Below the pieces are notes generated by a model. That model worked only from the letters and a program-made list of their open reading frames with translations. It made no database searches and was not told where the DNA came from. A DNA stretch of 64,000 nt from Nocardioides sp. PD653-B2 (lineage in GTDB: Bacteria > Actinomycetota > Actinomycetes > Propionibacteriales > Nocardioidaceae): the NCBI RefSeq assembly GCF_002117935.1, contig NZ_BDJE01000004.1, positions 62,001 to 126,000 on the forward strand, read 5' to 3'. Shown piece by piece: positions 42,364 to 51,176 of this stretch. The number at the start of each line of letters is the position of its first letter. The first letter of the stretch is position 1. The translations under genes were made by a program, and so were the position numbers.

Positions 42364-44537
42364 CAGTCGACCATCTTCCTCAGGGCCGCGACCACCTCGT
42401 CGCTGCGGGCGATCGCGGCGCGCTCAAGGACCTTGGAGATGCTGGGCGACGCGATCCCGCCAGTCACGCGCTGCACCGGTTGGTCGAGCCAGTCGAAGAA
42501 GCGGCGCTGGATCTCGTCGGCGAGCCAGCCGCCGTAGGACGTGCCGAGTGCACCCTGTTCGGCGATGAGGACGTTGTTGGTCTTCCGGATACTCGCCTCG
42601 AGAGTCTCCCAGTCGATGCTGGCCCGGTCCAGCCACCGCAGGTCGATGACGTCGGCGTCGATCTGAGTCTCTGTCACCGCATCGAGCACGTGAGGTGTCA
42701 TTGCCAGGTAGGTGATGATCGTGACGTCCTTGCCCTCGCGCCGCACAGCCGCCTTGCCAACGGGGAGGCAGTAGTCGAAGTCGTCGATCGGCGCTTCGCC
42801 CTCCGAGCTGTACAGGTCGACGTGCTCAAGGACGAGCACCGGATCGTTGCAGCGCAGGGCGGAGTTCATAAGCCCTACGTAGTCGAACGGTGTCGAAGGG
42901 GCCACGATCCGCCAACCGGCGGACGTCGCGAACACCCCGGCCGGGTCCATGGAGTGTTGGGAGCCGTACCCGGTGCCCATGGCAACCTTGCTTCGCAGCA
43001 CCAGGGGCACGTCGTCATCGCCTCCGAACATGTGCCGGGCCTTCGCGATCTGGTTGAAGAGTTGATCTGCGGCGACCCACATGAAGTCCGCATACATGAA
43101 CTCGACCACCGGCTTCAAACGCCCATCGAGCGCGATGCCGCCGGCGAGGCCTGAGAACGCGTTCTCACTGATGGGCGTGCCCAGCACTCGGTCGGGGAAT
43201 AGTTCCTTGAGTCCCTTGGTCGCACCGTTCGTGCCGCCGCCCAGACGGTGGATGTCCTCTCCCATGATCACGATGGAGTCGTCCTCGCTCATTCGGCGTT
43301 CCATGACTCCGGCGACGACATCGATGAACTTCGCTTCCTGCGTCTCCCCCGTGAAGTCAGCGCGGTCCAAGAGCTTTGCGTCGCCGAACTCGCTCAGATC
43401 TCCCCGGACCCCTACGTCAACCCAGCCCGGATCTGGCCACTCGTCGGGACGGATGCGCAGAACGCCCGGCTTGGCGTCGGGATCTTGTTCCAAGAGAACG
43501 GAGCCGACTTCCTCGAGGAGCGCCTTCGCTCGAGACGTGGTCTCCTCGAGCTCTTCCGGCGAGAACAGGCCGCGCTCGACCAGCCACCTGGCCGTGCGCT
43601 GGATCGGATCGCGCGCCCGCCACTCGGCCTCTTCATCCTTTGTCCGATAGCGAAACGCGCTGCCGGGAAAGGGTCCGTTCTGATGGAAGTATCGATAGAC
43701 GTCGACCTCGACGAAGGTTGGTCCACCTCCCGAGCGCATCAGGTCAGCTGCCTCGGACATGGCCAGGTAGACCGCGAGCGGATCCATGCCGTCTACCTTC
43801 CAACTGGGGATGCCGAAGCCGGGGCCGCGGGCCGAGAGGCGGGGTTCGGCTGTGACTTCGGAGACGTTGGTCGACACGGCATACAGGTTGTTCTCGACAA
43901 AGAAGCACAGTGGGAGGTCCCACGCCGCAGCCAGGTTCAGGGTCTCCAGGGTCGAGCCGATGTTCGTGGCCCCGTCCCCGAAGTAGGTCACCGCCACATC
44001 GCCGGTGTTCGCGAATCGGTGAGCAAAGGCAGATCCGGCGGCGAGGGGGACGCCACCGCCGACGATCGCGTTGGTGCCGATCGCCCCCGCCTCCTTCCAC
44101 TGCAGGTGCATCGAGCCACCACGTCCGTGCGAGAAACCACGATCGAGCCCACAGATCTCCGCGAGCGTCTTGAGCGCCAGAGATTTCACTTCGCCGGAGA
44201 AGTCGACGGTCGGATCAAGCCCCTCAGGTGCTACGTAGCCGAGGGTCTTGGCTAGGAACTGATGGTGGCCTCGGTGCGAGCCGTTGACCGTGTCCGTCGT
44301 ACGCAGCGCTAGACCCGATCCGACCGCTCCGCCCTCTTGGCCGATGCTGGAGTGCGCAGGTCCATGGATCAGGGACTTGCTGGCAAGGTCGAGCACGAAC
44401 TCCTCGAAGACCCTGATCAGCACCAGTTGGGTGTACATGGTCCCGAGCAGCGCGGGATCGGCACGCTGCCAGTCGCGTTCGCTGGCGCTGATCTCGACCC
44501 AAGGGGCGGACTGCTTGAGCTTCCTGTGGGTCGGCAT
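42363..44537 (-). CDS. Fused E1 alpha-beta subunit of a 2-oxoacid dehydrogenase
   Basis: 724 residues. The alpha half (to about 370) has the thiamine-diphosphate motif GDGATNIGSTLETLNLAA ending in ENN and the GRGGSMH block. The beta half has MGEDIHRLGGG, ENAFSGLAGGIAL, ADFMWVAADQLFNQ and SQHSMDP. It decarboxylates a 2-oxoacid and acylates the E2 lipoyl group. Alpha and beta are usually separate genes in this class, so the fusion is less common. ATG 44537 has GAGG about 9 bases upstream. Candidate substrates: pyruvate, acetoin or branched-chain/2-oxo dicarboxylic acids. Confidence 0.9.
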   Translation of the reverse strand: MPTHRKLKQSAPWVEISASERDWQRADPALLGTMYTQLVLIRVFEEFVLDLASKSLIHGPAHSSIGQEGGAVGSGLALRTTDTVNGSHRGHHQFLAKTLGYVAPEGLDPTVDFSGEVKSLALKTLAEICGLDRGFSHGRGGSMHLQWKEAGAIGTNAIVGGGVPLAAGSAFAHRFANTGDVAVTYFGDGATNIGSTLETLNLAAAWDLPLCFFVENNLYAVSTNVSEVTAEPRLSARGPGFGIPSWKVDGMDPLAVYLAMSEAADLMRSGGGPTFVEVDVYRYFHQNGPFPGSAFRYRTKDEEAEWRARDPIQRTARWLVERGLFSPEELEETTSRAKALLEEVGSVLLEQDPDAKPGVLRIRPDEWPDPGWVDVGVRGDLSEFGDAKLLDRADFTGETQEAKFIDVVAGVMERRMSEDDSIVIMGEDIHRLGGGTNGATKGLKELFPDRVLGTPISENAFSGLAGGIALDGRLKPVVEFMYADFMWVAADQLFNQIAKARHMFGGDDDVPLVLRSKVAMGTGYGSQHSMDPAGVFATSAGWRIVAPSTPFDYVGLMNSALRCNDPVLVLEHVDLYSSEGEAPIDDFDYCLPVGKAAVRREGKDVTIITYLAMTPHVLDAVTETQIDADVIDLRWLDRASIDWETLEASIRKTNNVLIAEQGALGTSYGGWLADEIQRRFFDWLDQPVQRVTGGIASPSISKVLERAAIARSDEVVAALRKMVD

Positions 44538-44719
44538 GGCGGGAACCTCGTCTTCTAGTCGCATCGCAGCCAACCGGCTCTGCTGCCGCATTTCGCCGTC
44601 TGACTGTTCGAGAGTGCTGTGGGATGTGTAGCGCTGCTGTTGGCAACCACGCTTGAAGCGTAGGGCTGTGTTCAGTCATACTACACGTCCCGGCACCGGT
44701 CGAAAGGCTCACATCCGAT
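44538..44719. promoter_or_regulatory. Divergent promoter region between E1 and aldehyde dehydrogenase genes
   Basis: 182 bases separate the two diverging operons, so both promoters should lie here. On the minus strand TAGTAT (44678-44683 as ATACTA on plus) is a good -10 hexamer for the E1 operon. No clear operator palindrome is seen. Confidence 0.45.
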
Positions 44720-46186
44720 ATGCAGGAGCAGTTGCAGGTCACGGACCAGGGCGTCGCCGCCCCCCACCCAGGTTTGGTGATCGGCGCGGAACGGCCACTC
44801 ACGCAGGACAAGCTCGCGGTACGCGATCCCGCGAGCAACGAGGTGTTCGCGGAGATAGCGGTCGCTGGGCAGGCACAGTGCGCAGCCGCGATCGACGCCG
44901 CCGCCGCGAGCGCGACCGGATGGGCCCAGACCTCGCCGCGTGATCGCTCCGAAGTCCTGCGCCGCACCTACGAGCTGATGATCGCCTACCGTGAGCCACT
45001 GGCTCGCCTCATCACGCGCGAGAACGGCAAGGCGCTCGCCGACTCGATGGCCGAAGTCACCTACGCAGCTGAGTTCTTCCGGTGGTTCGCCGAAGAAGCG
45101 GTACGCATCTCTGGCGACTTTCGGCAGGCGCCAGCCGCAGATAAGCGCATCGTGGTCACCCATCAGCCTGTGGGGGTCTCGCTGCTCATCACGCCCTGGA
45201 ACTTTCCTGCCGCCATGGCCACACGAAAGTGGGCGCCAGCGCTGGCTGCGGGATGTACGACCATCCTGAAACCGGCGTCCGAGACACCCTTGACAGCGCT
45301 GGCCATCGCCGAGCTCCTCTTGTCGGCCGGAGTGCCCGCGGGAGTCGTGAATGTCGTCCCCGCTGCCCCGACCGCGGCACGTGTCCGCGAGATGCTCCAC
45401 GACGTCCGGGTCAGAAACGTCTCGTTCACCGGCTCAACCGAGGTCGGCAGGATCCTGCTCAAGGAAGCTGCCGACCAGGTCCTGCGGACCTCGATGGAAC
45501 TCGGCGGCAACGCGCCGTTCGTTGTTCTCTCCGATGCCCACATCCCCGACGCGGTCGAAGGAGCGATGATCGCGAAGCTGCGCAACGGCGGCGCGGCCTG
45601 CACCGCCGCCAACCGGTTCTACGTACACAGCTCCATCGCCGAGGAGTTCAGCAACCAGCTCGCTGTCCGCATGGGCGACCAGTCCATGGGACCCGGCCTG
45701 AGTCCCGCAGCGCACCAGATCGGGGCGTTGGTCTCGATCAACGAGCGCGACAAGGTCGCGGAGATCGTCGACAACGCGATCGACGAGGGCGCGAAAGCCC
45801 TCGTCGGTGGCACCGTCCCAGACATGGCTGGCGCCTTCTACCCCCCGACCATCTTGACGGACGTCACGGCAGACGCGTCGATCCTGCAAACCGAGATCTT
45901 TGGCCCGGTCGCACCCATCGTCCAGTTCGACGAGGACGATGACGCGATCAAGCTGGCAAACGACACGCCCTTCGGCCTGATCGGCTACGTCTACGGCGGC
46001 GATCTTCAACGGGCCTTCGCCGTGGCAGACAGCCTGGACTCCGGCATGGTCGCAATCAACCGAGGGGCGCTCTCGGACCCCGCCGCCCCATTCGGAGGCA
46101 TGAAGCAGAGCGGCCTTGGCCGGGAAGGGGGCTTCGCCGGCGTGCACGAGTTCCTCGAGAGCAAGTACATCGCAGCCCCGCTATGA
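44720..46186 (+). CDS. gabD: NAD(P)-dependent aldehyde dehydrogenase, succinate-semialdehyde type
   Basis: 488 residues, full ALDH fold. Oxyanion Asn is in ITPWNFP, catalytic Glu260 in MELGGNAPF and nucleophile Cys294 in NGGAACTAANRF. The C-terminal PFGGMKQSGLGREGG with EFLESKY pattern is typical of GabD-like succinate-semialdehyde dehydrogenases, which make succinate. GAAAGG lies upstream of the ATG. It starts an operon with lpd and an lhgO-like gene. Related semialdehydes (glutarate, malonate) cannot be excluded. Confidence 0.88.
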   Translation: MQEQLQVTDQGVAAPHPGLVIGAERPLTQDKLAVRDPASNEVFAEIAVAGQAQCAAAIDAAAASATGWAQTSPRDRSEVLRRTYELMIAYREPLARLITRENGKALADSMAEVTYAAEFFRWFAEEAVRISGDFRQAPAADKRIVVTHQPVGVSLLITPWNFPAAMATRKWAPALAAGCTTILKPASETPLTALAIAELLLSAGVPAGVVNVVPAAPTAARVREMLHDVRVRNVSFTGSTEVGRILLKEAADQVLRTSMELGGNAPFVVLSDAHIPDAVEGAMIAKLRNGGAACTAANRFYVHSSIAEEFSNQLAVRMGDQSMGPGLSPAAHQIGALVSINERDKVAEIVDNAIDEGAKALVGGTVPDMAGAFYPPTILTDVTADASILQTEIFGPVAPIVQFDEDDDAIKLANDTPFGLIGYVYGGDLQRAFAVADSLDSGMVAINRGALSDPAAPFGGMKQSGLGREGGFAGVHEFLESKYIAAPL

Positions 46187-46199
46187 CCGTGGCTGTGCA

Positions 46200-47594
46200 A
46201 TGAAGACGCAGAAAAGAGCCCACGTGACTTCGGATGCAGACGTAATCGTTCTCGGTGGCGGCAGTGGCGGCTACGCGACCGCCCTGCGGTCCGCTCAGCT
46301 GGGACGCTCCGTCATCCTCATCGAACAAGACAAGGTAGGCGGGACCTGCCTCCACCGAGGCTGCATTCCCACGAAGGCAATGCTGCACGCGGCCGAAGTG
46401 GCGGACCTGGCCCGACACAGCGAGAGCTACGGCATCGATGCAGACCTTCGTGGCATCAACGTGCCAGCGATGCGCGCCTACATGGACGGCGTCATCGAGA
46501 AGAACTGGAAGGGCCTCGAAGGGCTCATCGAGAGCCGCAACATCCGGATCGTCCGCGACCGGGGCACTCTGACTGGTCCGTCGTCGGTTTCGGCCGGGGG
46601 GATGTCCTATGCCGGAGAGCACGTCGTCCTCGCTACCGGTTCGCGTCCCAGCACGCTGCCCGGCGTTGAGCCCGACGGACTCCGTATCCTCACCAGCGAG
46701 GATGCGCTCACGCTAGCCAGCATTCCTGACACGGCGATCGTTCTCGGCGGTGGCGTGATCGGATGCGAGTTCGCCTCCGCGTGGACCTCATTGGGCTCCA
46801 AGGTCACGATCGTGGAGGCGCTCAGCCACCTGATCCCCCTCGAGGACGAGCACAGCTCAAGACTCCTCGAACGCGCGTTCCGCCGTCGCGGAATCGACTT
46901 GCGCTTGAAGTCACGGATGGCAGAAGTCCACACGACGGAATCTGCGGTACAACTGCGCTTGGAAGACGGCTCGGTCCTCGAAGGCGACGTGGTCCTGATA
47001 GCGATCGGACGCGAGGCAGTGATCGACGGAGCCGACTTCGCACAGCACGGAATCGCCCTGGACCGTCGCCGCGTCAAGGCCGACCAGTTCTGCCGAACCT
47101 CGGTCGCCAACATGTACGCCGTCGGCGACCTGCTCCCGACACTCCAGCTCGCGCACGTTGGCTTCGCCGAGGGAATCCTCGCGGCAGAGCACTCGGCGGG
47201 GCTGGACCCGTCGCCGATCGACTACACGGCCGTACCCCGCGTCACCTACAGCTCCCCGGAGGTCGCTTCGGTCGGACTCACCGAGGCACAGGCGCGCGAC
47301 AGGCATGGCGAGACGATCACCACTGCGGTCTACGACCTGTCCGGCAACGGCAGGAGCGCGATCCTGGGCACAGCCGGCGCTGTCAAGCTGGTCGCCACCG
47401 AGGACGGCACCGTCATTGGCATCCACATGGTCGGCGACCGGGTCAGCGAGCTCGTCGCCGAGGCTCAACTCATCGTCACTTGGGAGGCCGTCGCAGATGA
47501 TGTGGCCGAACTCATCCATCCCCACCCGACACAGTCCGAGGCGATCGGCGAGGCCCACATGCTCCTTGCCGGGCGTCCCCTCCACGTCCACTGA
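46200..47594 (+). CDS. lpdA: Dihydrolipoamide dehydrogenase (E3)
   Basis: 464 residues. FAD motif VIVLGGGSGGYATAL, redox-active Cys50-Cys55 in GGTCLHRGCIPTK, NAD motif VLGGGVIGCEFAS, and the C-terminal active-site HPHPTQSE are all present. It reoxidises lipoyl groups of the E2 encoded on the other side of the divergent promoter and so completes the complex. The ATG at 46200 lacks a clear ribosome site; GTG at 46224, before the FAD motif, is an alternative. It follows the ALDH stop after 13 bases. Confidence 0.93.
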   Translation: MKTQKRAHVTSDADVIVLGGGSGGYATALRSAQLGRSVILIEQDKVGGTCLHRGCIPTKAMLHAAEVADLARHSESYGIDADLRGINVPAMRAYMDGVIEKNWKGLEGLIESRNIRIVRDRGTLTGPSSVSAGGMSYAGEHVVLATGSRPSTLPGVEPDGLRILTSEDALTLASIPDTAIVLGGGVIGCEFASAWTSLGSKVTIVEALSHLIPLEDEHSSRLLERAFRRRGIDLRLKSRMAEVHTTESAVQLRLEDGSVLEGDVVLIAIGREAVIDGADFAQHGIALDRRRVKADQFCRTSVANMYAVGDLLPTLQLAHVGFAEGILAAEHSAGLDPSPIDYTAVPRVTYSSPEVASVGLTEAQARDRHGETITTAVYDLSGNGRSAILGTAGAVKLVATEDGTVIGIHMVGDRVSELVAEAQLIVTWEAVADDVAELIHPHPTQSEAIGEAHMLLAGRPLHVH

Positions 47595-47611
47595 CTGCAG
47601 GATCCCGTCAA

Positions 47612-48817
47612 GTGGCTGAGCGCGTCGTAGGCGTCGTCGGCGGCGGGATCGTGGGCCTCGCGGTGGGCCGCGAGTTGACGCAGCGTTATCCGGGCCTCCG
47701 GGTGGTGGTCTTCGAGAAGGAGAACCGCCTCGGCGCTCACCAGACCGGACACAACTCCGGTGTCGTCCACGCGGGCATCTACTACAAGCCGGGCAGCCTC
47801 AAAGCGGATCTCTGCTCACGTGGCCGCGGACTCCTCAAGGACTACGTCGCCGAGCACGACATCGCCTACAACGAGTGCGGCAAGCTCGTAGTTGCCGTCG
47901 ACGACTCCGAACGCCACCGTTTCGACGCGCTGACGAAGACCGCCACGCAAAACGCCGTACCGGGCCTGGTCCAGGTCGACGCCGCCGGCCTGAGAGAGAT
48001 CGAACCGAACGCAGCGGGCATCGCGGCGCTCCATTCACCACACACCGCGATCACCGACTACGCCGCGATATGCAGGACCCTCGGCTGCGAGATCGAAGAG
48101 GCCGGCGGCGTCGTGCAGACGTCGACGCAGGTGCGTGGCATCGCACGCAGGGGCAGGATCGCGGTCACCACCACCAACGATTCGTGGCACGTGGACCATC
48201 TCGTGCTCTGCCCCGGTCTCGAGTCCGATCGCGTGGCTCGTCTCGCCGGAGACGGCGACGAACCTCGTATCGTCCCGTTCCGAGGGGAATACATGGCAGT
48301 ACGTCCGAACAAGCGCGAACTCGTGCGCGGAATGATCTATCCCGTCCCCGATCCGCGCTATCCCTTCCTCGGCGTCCACTTCACCCGCCGCGTCAACGGC
48401 GACCTCGAAGTCGGCCCGAACGCAGTGCTGGCTCTCTCGCGCTCACTCAGCGGACAGCATTACCCTCGCAGCGCCTTCGACGCCGCCGACGTGCGCAGCA
48501 CGCTCACCTGGCCAGGCTTCTGGCGCATGGCTGGTCAGCACTGGCGCACGGGCGTCGTCGAGGTGCGCGGATCCTTGTCGACGAAGGCGTACATGCGGAG
48601 GGCGCAACGCTACGTCCCCGCCATCGGCGCGACCGACGTGGTCCGCAGCGGCGCCGGCCTACGGGCACAGGCAGTCGATCGAAACGGCACTCTGGTCGAC
48701 GACTTCAGAATCAGTCAGAGCGACAACATCACCGCGGTTCGCAACGCCCCCTCCCCTGCGGCAACCTCCAGCCTGGCGATCGCCGAGTACGTCGTGAAAC
48801 GCATCGACATCCGCTAG
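47612..48817 (+). CDS. lhgO: L-2-hydroxyglutarate oxidase-like FAD enzyme
   Basis: 401 residues of the DAO superfamily. The FAD motif VVGGGIVGLAVGREL starts near residue 7, followed by the LhgO-typical GAHQTGHNSGVVHAGIYY and a C-terminal SGAGLRAQAVDRNGTLVDDF. LhgO oxidises L-2-hydroxyglutarate to 2-oxoglutarate at the membrane and passes electrons to quinone. The GTG start lies 17 bases after lpdA. Operon context with succinate-semialdehyde-type dehydrogenase suggests C5/C4 dicarboxylate catabolism. Confidence 0.9.
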   Translation: MAERVVGVVGGGIVGLAVGRELTQRYPGLRVVVFEKENRLGAHQTGHNSGVVHAGIYYKPGSLKADLCSRGRGLLKDYVAEHDIAYNECGKLVVAVDDSERHRFDALTKTATQNAVPGLVQVDAAGLREIEPNAAGIAALHSPHTAITDYAAICRTLGCEIEEAGGVVQTSTQVRGIARRGRIAVTTTNDSWHVDHLVLCPGLESDRVARLAGDGDEPRIVPFRGEYMAVRPNKRELVRGMIYPVPDPRYPFLGVHFTRRVNGDLEVGPNAVLALSRSLSGQHYPRSAFDAADVRSTLTWPGFWRMAGQHWRTGVVEVRGSLSTKAYMRRAQRYVPAIGATDVVRSGAGLRAQAVDRNGTLVDDFRISQSDNITAVRNAPSPAATSSLAIAEYVVKRIDIR

Positions 48818-48859
48818 CGTCCTGCGTCAAGAGGTCGCGTGCAGTGGATACGCTGAGGT

Positions 48860-49165
48860 GTGCCGGACTCGAGGTTTGCGCCACTGGTTCTGGAAGAGGC
48901 TGAGTCCGATCAGCTGAGGGCGTGGGCGCGTCGCCCGAAGACCGCTCAGGCGCTGGCGTTGCGGGCCCGGATCGTGCTGCGGTGTGCGGCCGGGAACGGT
49001 GAGGACTCCAACACCGTGGTCGCCGAGGAGCTCGACGTCGCGCGGGGGACGGTGGCCAAGTGGCGATGTCGGTTCCTGATTGATCGGCTCGACGGGCTGC
49101 TCGACGAGCCACGGCCGGGCCGGCCCCGTACGGTGACCGACGCCCAGGTCGACAAGGTCATCACC
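48860..49165 (+). mobile_element. IS630-family transposase, N-terminal fragment
   Basis: Helix-turn-helix N-terminus of an IS630 transposase: ALRARIVLRCAAGNGEDSNT, VAEELDVARGTVAKWR and LDEPRPGRPRTVTDAQVDKV. The catalytic DDE part is missing. The frame runs straight into IS110-type sequence at about 49165, marking a junction between two elements. Confidence 0.8.
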
Positions 49166-49405
49166 AGGACCGACGCCAAGGACGCGATCCATCTCACGCG
49201 GCTGCTGCGCGGACGAGCTCACCGCGGTGGCGATCCCTGCCGTGGAGCAAGAGGCTGCCCGGGACCTGGTCCAGGCCCCGCGAGGACTGCCGCGGGGACC
49301 TGATGCGGGCGCCGGCACCGGTTGTCCAAGCTGCTGCTGCGACACGGGACCGTCTACTACGGCGGGCATGCCTGGACCGGCAAGCACGATGGCTGGCTGC
49401 GTGGT
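49166..49405 (+). mobile_element. IS110-family transposase fragment, frameshifted
   Basis: Reads RTDAKDAIHLTRLLR, then after frameshifts DELTAVAIPAVEQEAARDLV and LSKLLLRHGTVYYGGHAWTG with KHDGWLR, as in the middle of IS110 transposases. Both ends of the gene are missing. Confidence 0.75.
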
Positions 49406-49845
49406 GAGGCCCTCGACCAGCTGACCCGGCGGAGCAGCGTGGCGGGATTGCCCCCCACCTGCTCGATCAACTGGGCAAGATTCGCGGGCTGCATGGACGA
49501 GCAACTCCTTCGGCAGACGAATCCTGGCCGCTGGGAGCCAGTGTCGGCGGCGCTCGAAAACTGAACAGCTTCGGCGCCGGAACTGTCCAGCCTTGGAGCG
49601 CCGTCGACAAGCCAGTCGCCACAACAGATGGTCAGCGCGCTCAGGCAATAGAGAGGCGGCTGCGGCCGCTCAGCGACGCTACGGCCCGCGTTACACACTC
49701 CGAAAGCCATAACCCGAAGGCTCGACGGCCACACTGCGAAGTCGTTGGAGAAGCGCAACTTTCGCCGTGCGGTGACGATGATCAGCCCACGGGGAGGCCG
49801 TTGGCACCGTGAAGTCTCAGGGCGGTGTCGACTCGCGTGGCGGTC
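49406..49845. other. 440-base region without a recognised gene
   Basis: Follows the IS110 scrap and precedes the 3' end of the leftward membrane gene. Short open frames only; no terminal repeat or transposase motif could be assigned. Confidence 0.4.
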
Positions 49846-50373
49846 TCACTCCTTGGACGGGACTTGGGCCCGGTCGCGAGCGACGAAGGCGAAGACCAAC
49901 AGGACCGCGTAGCTGACGAGCAGCAGGTACCCGCCGATCCGGATGTTCTTGAGTTGATCGCCCAGCCAACTCCACGACATGTCGCCTTTGATAGCGAGGG
50001 TCGTGACAATGAGACCAGCCGCAGCCAAGACGGCCAGAAGACCGGCCACCGCGCGCCCCGACCGTCCGAAGGTCAGGCTCCAAGCGATCGCGACGACAAT
50101 GGTCGCCACCACCAAGAGCCAGGCCAGCCACGAGAAGTAGGCCTCCTGGAGGCCGGGCGATCCAGGCATGCTGGAGAAGTCATGCAGGTCTGCGAAGTCA
50201 AGGTTCATCGTCGGAAGGTTGGCCTCGGGCACAGCGGGCTGGTGCAACCAGACGACGGGGGTCGTGAGGCTGACGAGCAGGGCCACGGCCGTGGCTAGGG
50301 TGACCAACGCTCGAGTCCACGAGACTCGGCCGTCGGCGAGAAGTCTTGCGGCGTAGGTTGACGTGGTGCTCAC
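49846..50373 (-). CDS. Four-helix hypothetical membrane protein
   Basis: 175 residues. Hydrophobic segments: ALVTLATAVALLVSL, WLAWLLVVATIVVAIAW, AVAGLLAVLAAAGLIVTTLA and GYLLLVSYAVLLVFAFVA, with an external loop (VPEANLPTMNLDFADLHDF) between the first two. No family recognised. A TAGTAT -10-like box lies about 70 bases upstream on the same strand (50443-50448). IS remnants flank it on both sides. Confidence 0.65.
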   Translation of the reverse strand: MSTTSTYAARLLADGRVSWTRALVTLATAVALLVSLTTPVVWLHQPAVPEANLPTMNLDFADLHDFSSMPGSPGLQEAYFSWLAWLLVVATIVVAIAWSLTFGRSGRAVAGLLAVLAAAGLIVTTLAIKGDMSWSWLGDQLKNIRIGGYLLLVSYAVLLVFAFVARDRAQVPSKE

Positions 50374-50480
50374 TGATTGCCTCCTGGACGGGTGGTTCGC
50401 TGGTGTTGTCCCCGGTGACGAACCGGGCCAACGGTGATGGTGATACTACACAAATCAAGGATGGGTCCTAGTGCCGGCGG

Positions 50481-50612
50481 ACTTGAAGTAGTTGGACGGT
50501 TGGCCTTCGCGATGATCCGCTCGGCGGTCTTGGTCCACACGAACGGGTGGGCTCGATCGTGCCAGCCGTCGATGAAGGCGCGGATCTTGGCGCCGAGGAC
50601 GCAGACGAGACC
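50481..50612 (-). mobile_element. IS630-family transposase, C-terminal fragment
   Basis: On the minus strand: IRAFIDGWHDRAHPFVWTKT then AERIIAKANRPTTS, the usual end of IS630 transposases. It is opposite in direction to the N-terminal IS630 fragment at 48860, so they are either two elements or one rearranged element. Confidence 0.75.
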
Positions 50613-50635
50613 GTCAACGACGACTGGGCTGAATC

Positions 50636-50897
50636 GCGCGCCAGGATGGGTCGCGAGAGACGCTGGCCGCCGGCCTACCCGCGCCGACTTCCAGCATTGA
50701 GGTGAGCGATGGCGTCCTCTATGTCGGGTCGCCCGAGACGGTCGCAAAGAAGATCGTCACGACGGTGAGAAGTCTGCGGGTTGACCCATTCAACCTGAAG
50801 TACGACTACGGCGGACTCGAGCACCCGCCACACCCTCCAGTCCATCGAGCTCTACGGCTCGCAGGTCGTCCCGCTGGCAAAGGACATGCTTGCCTGA
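50636..50897 (+). pseudogene. C-terminal fragment of an LLM-class flavin enzyme
   Basis: Matches the end of the intact gene at 56036-57070: RARMGRERRWP in one frame, then GVLYVGSPETVAKKIVTTVR and NLKYDYGGLEHP in another, then SIELYGSQVVPLAKDMLA and a stop at 50895. Two frameshifts and loss of the N-terminal two thirds make it a pseudogene. It lies on the opposite strand to the intact copy. Confidence 0.85.
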
Positions 50898-51176
50898 CGG
50901 CTGTCGCCGACGTTGGGGAGTGGGGGCGCGGGGGGCTTTGCGCAGGGCTGCCTCAGATAGGGGTGGACGTTGGTCACCGTGCCACGGCCGCTTATGTGAG
51001 TGCGCGTGGGTGCAGGATGGCGCGCGGCTGGGGTATCGGGCGTGTTCGACATCGGTATTGGACGGCACCTCGACCGATACAACACTGTGATGTGGACCAC
51101 TAGCCGAGCGGAGTGCAATGAGGACTCGGGCCAGGAACCAACTGGCAACAGACCAAGCTTGAAGGGATGTTGTGAC

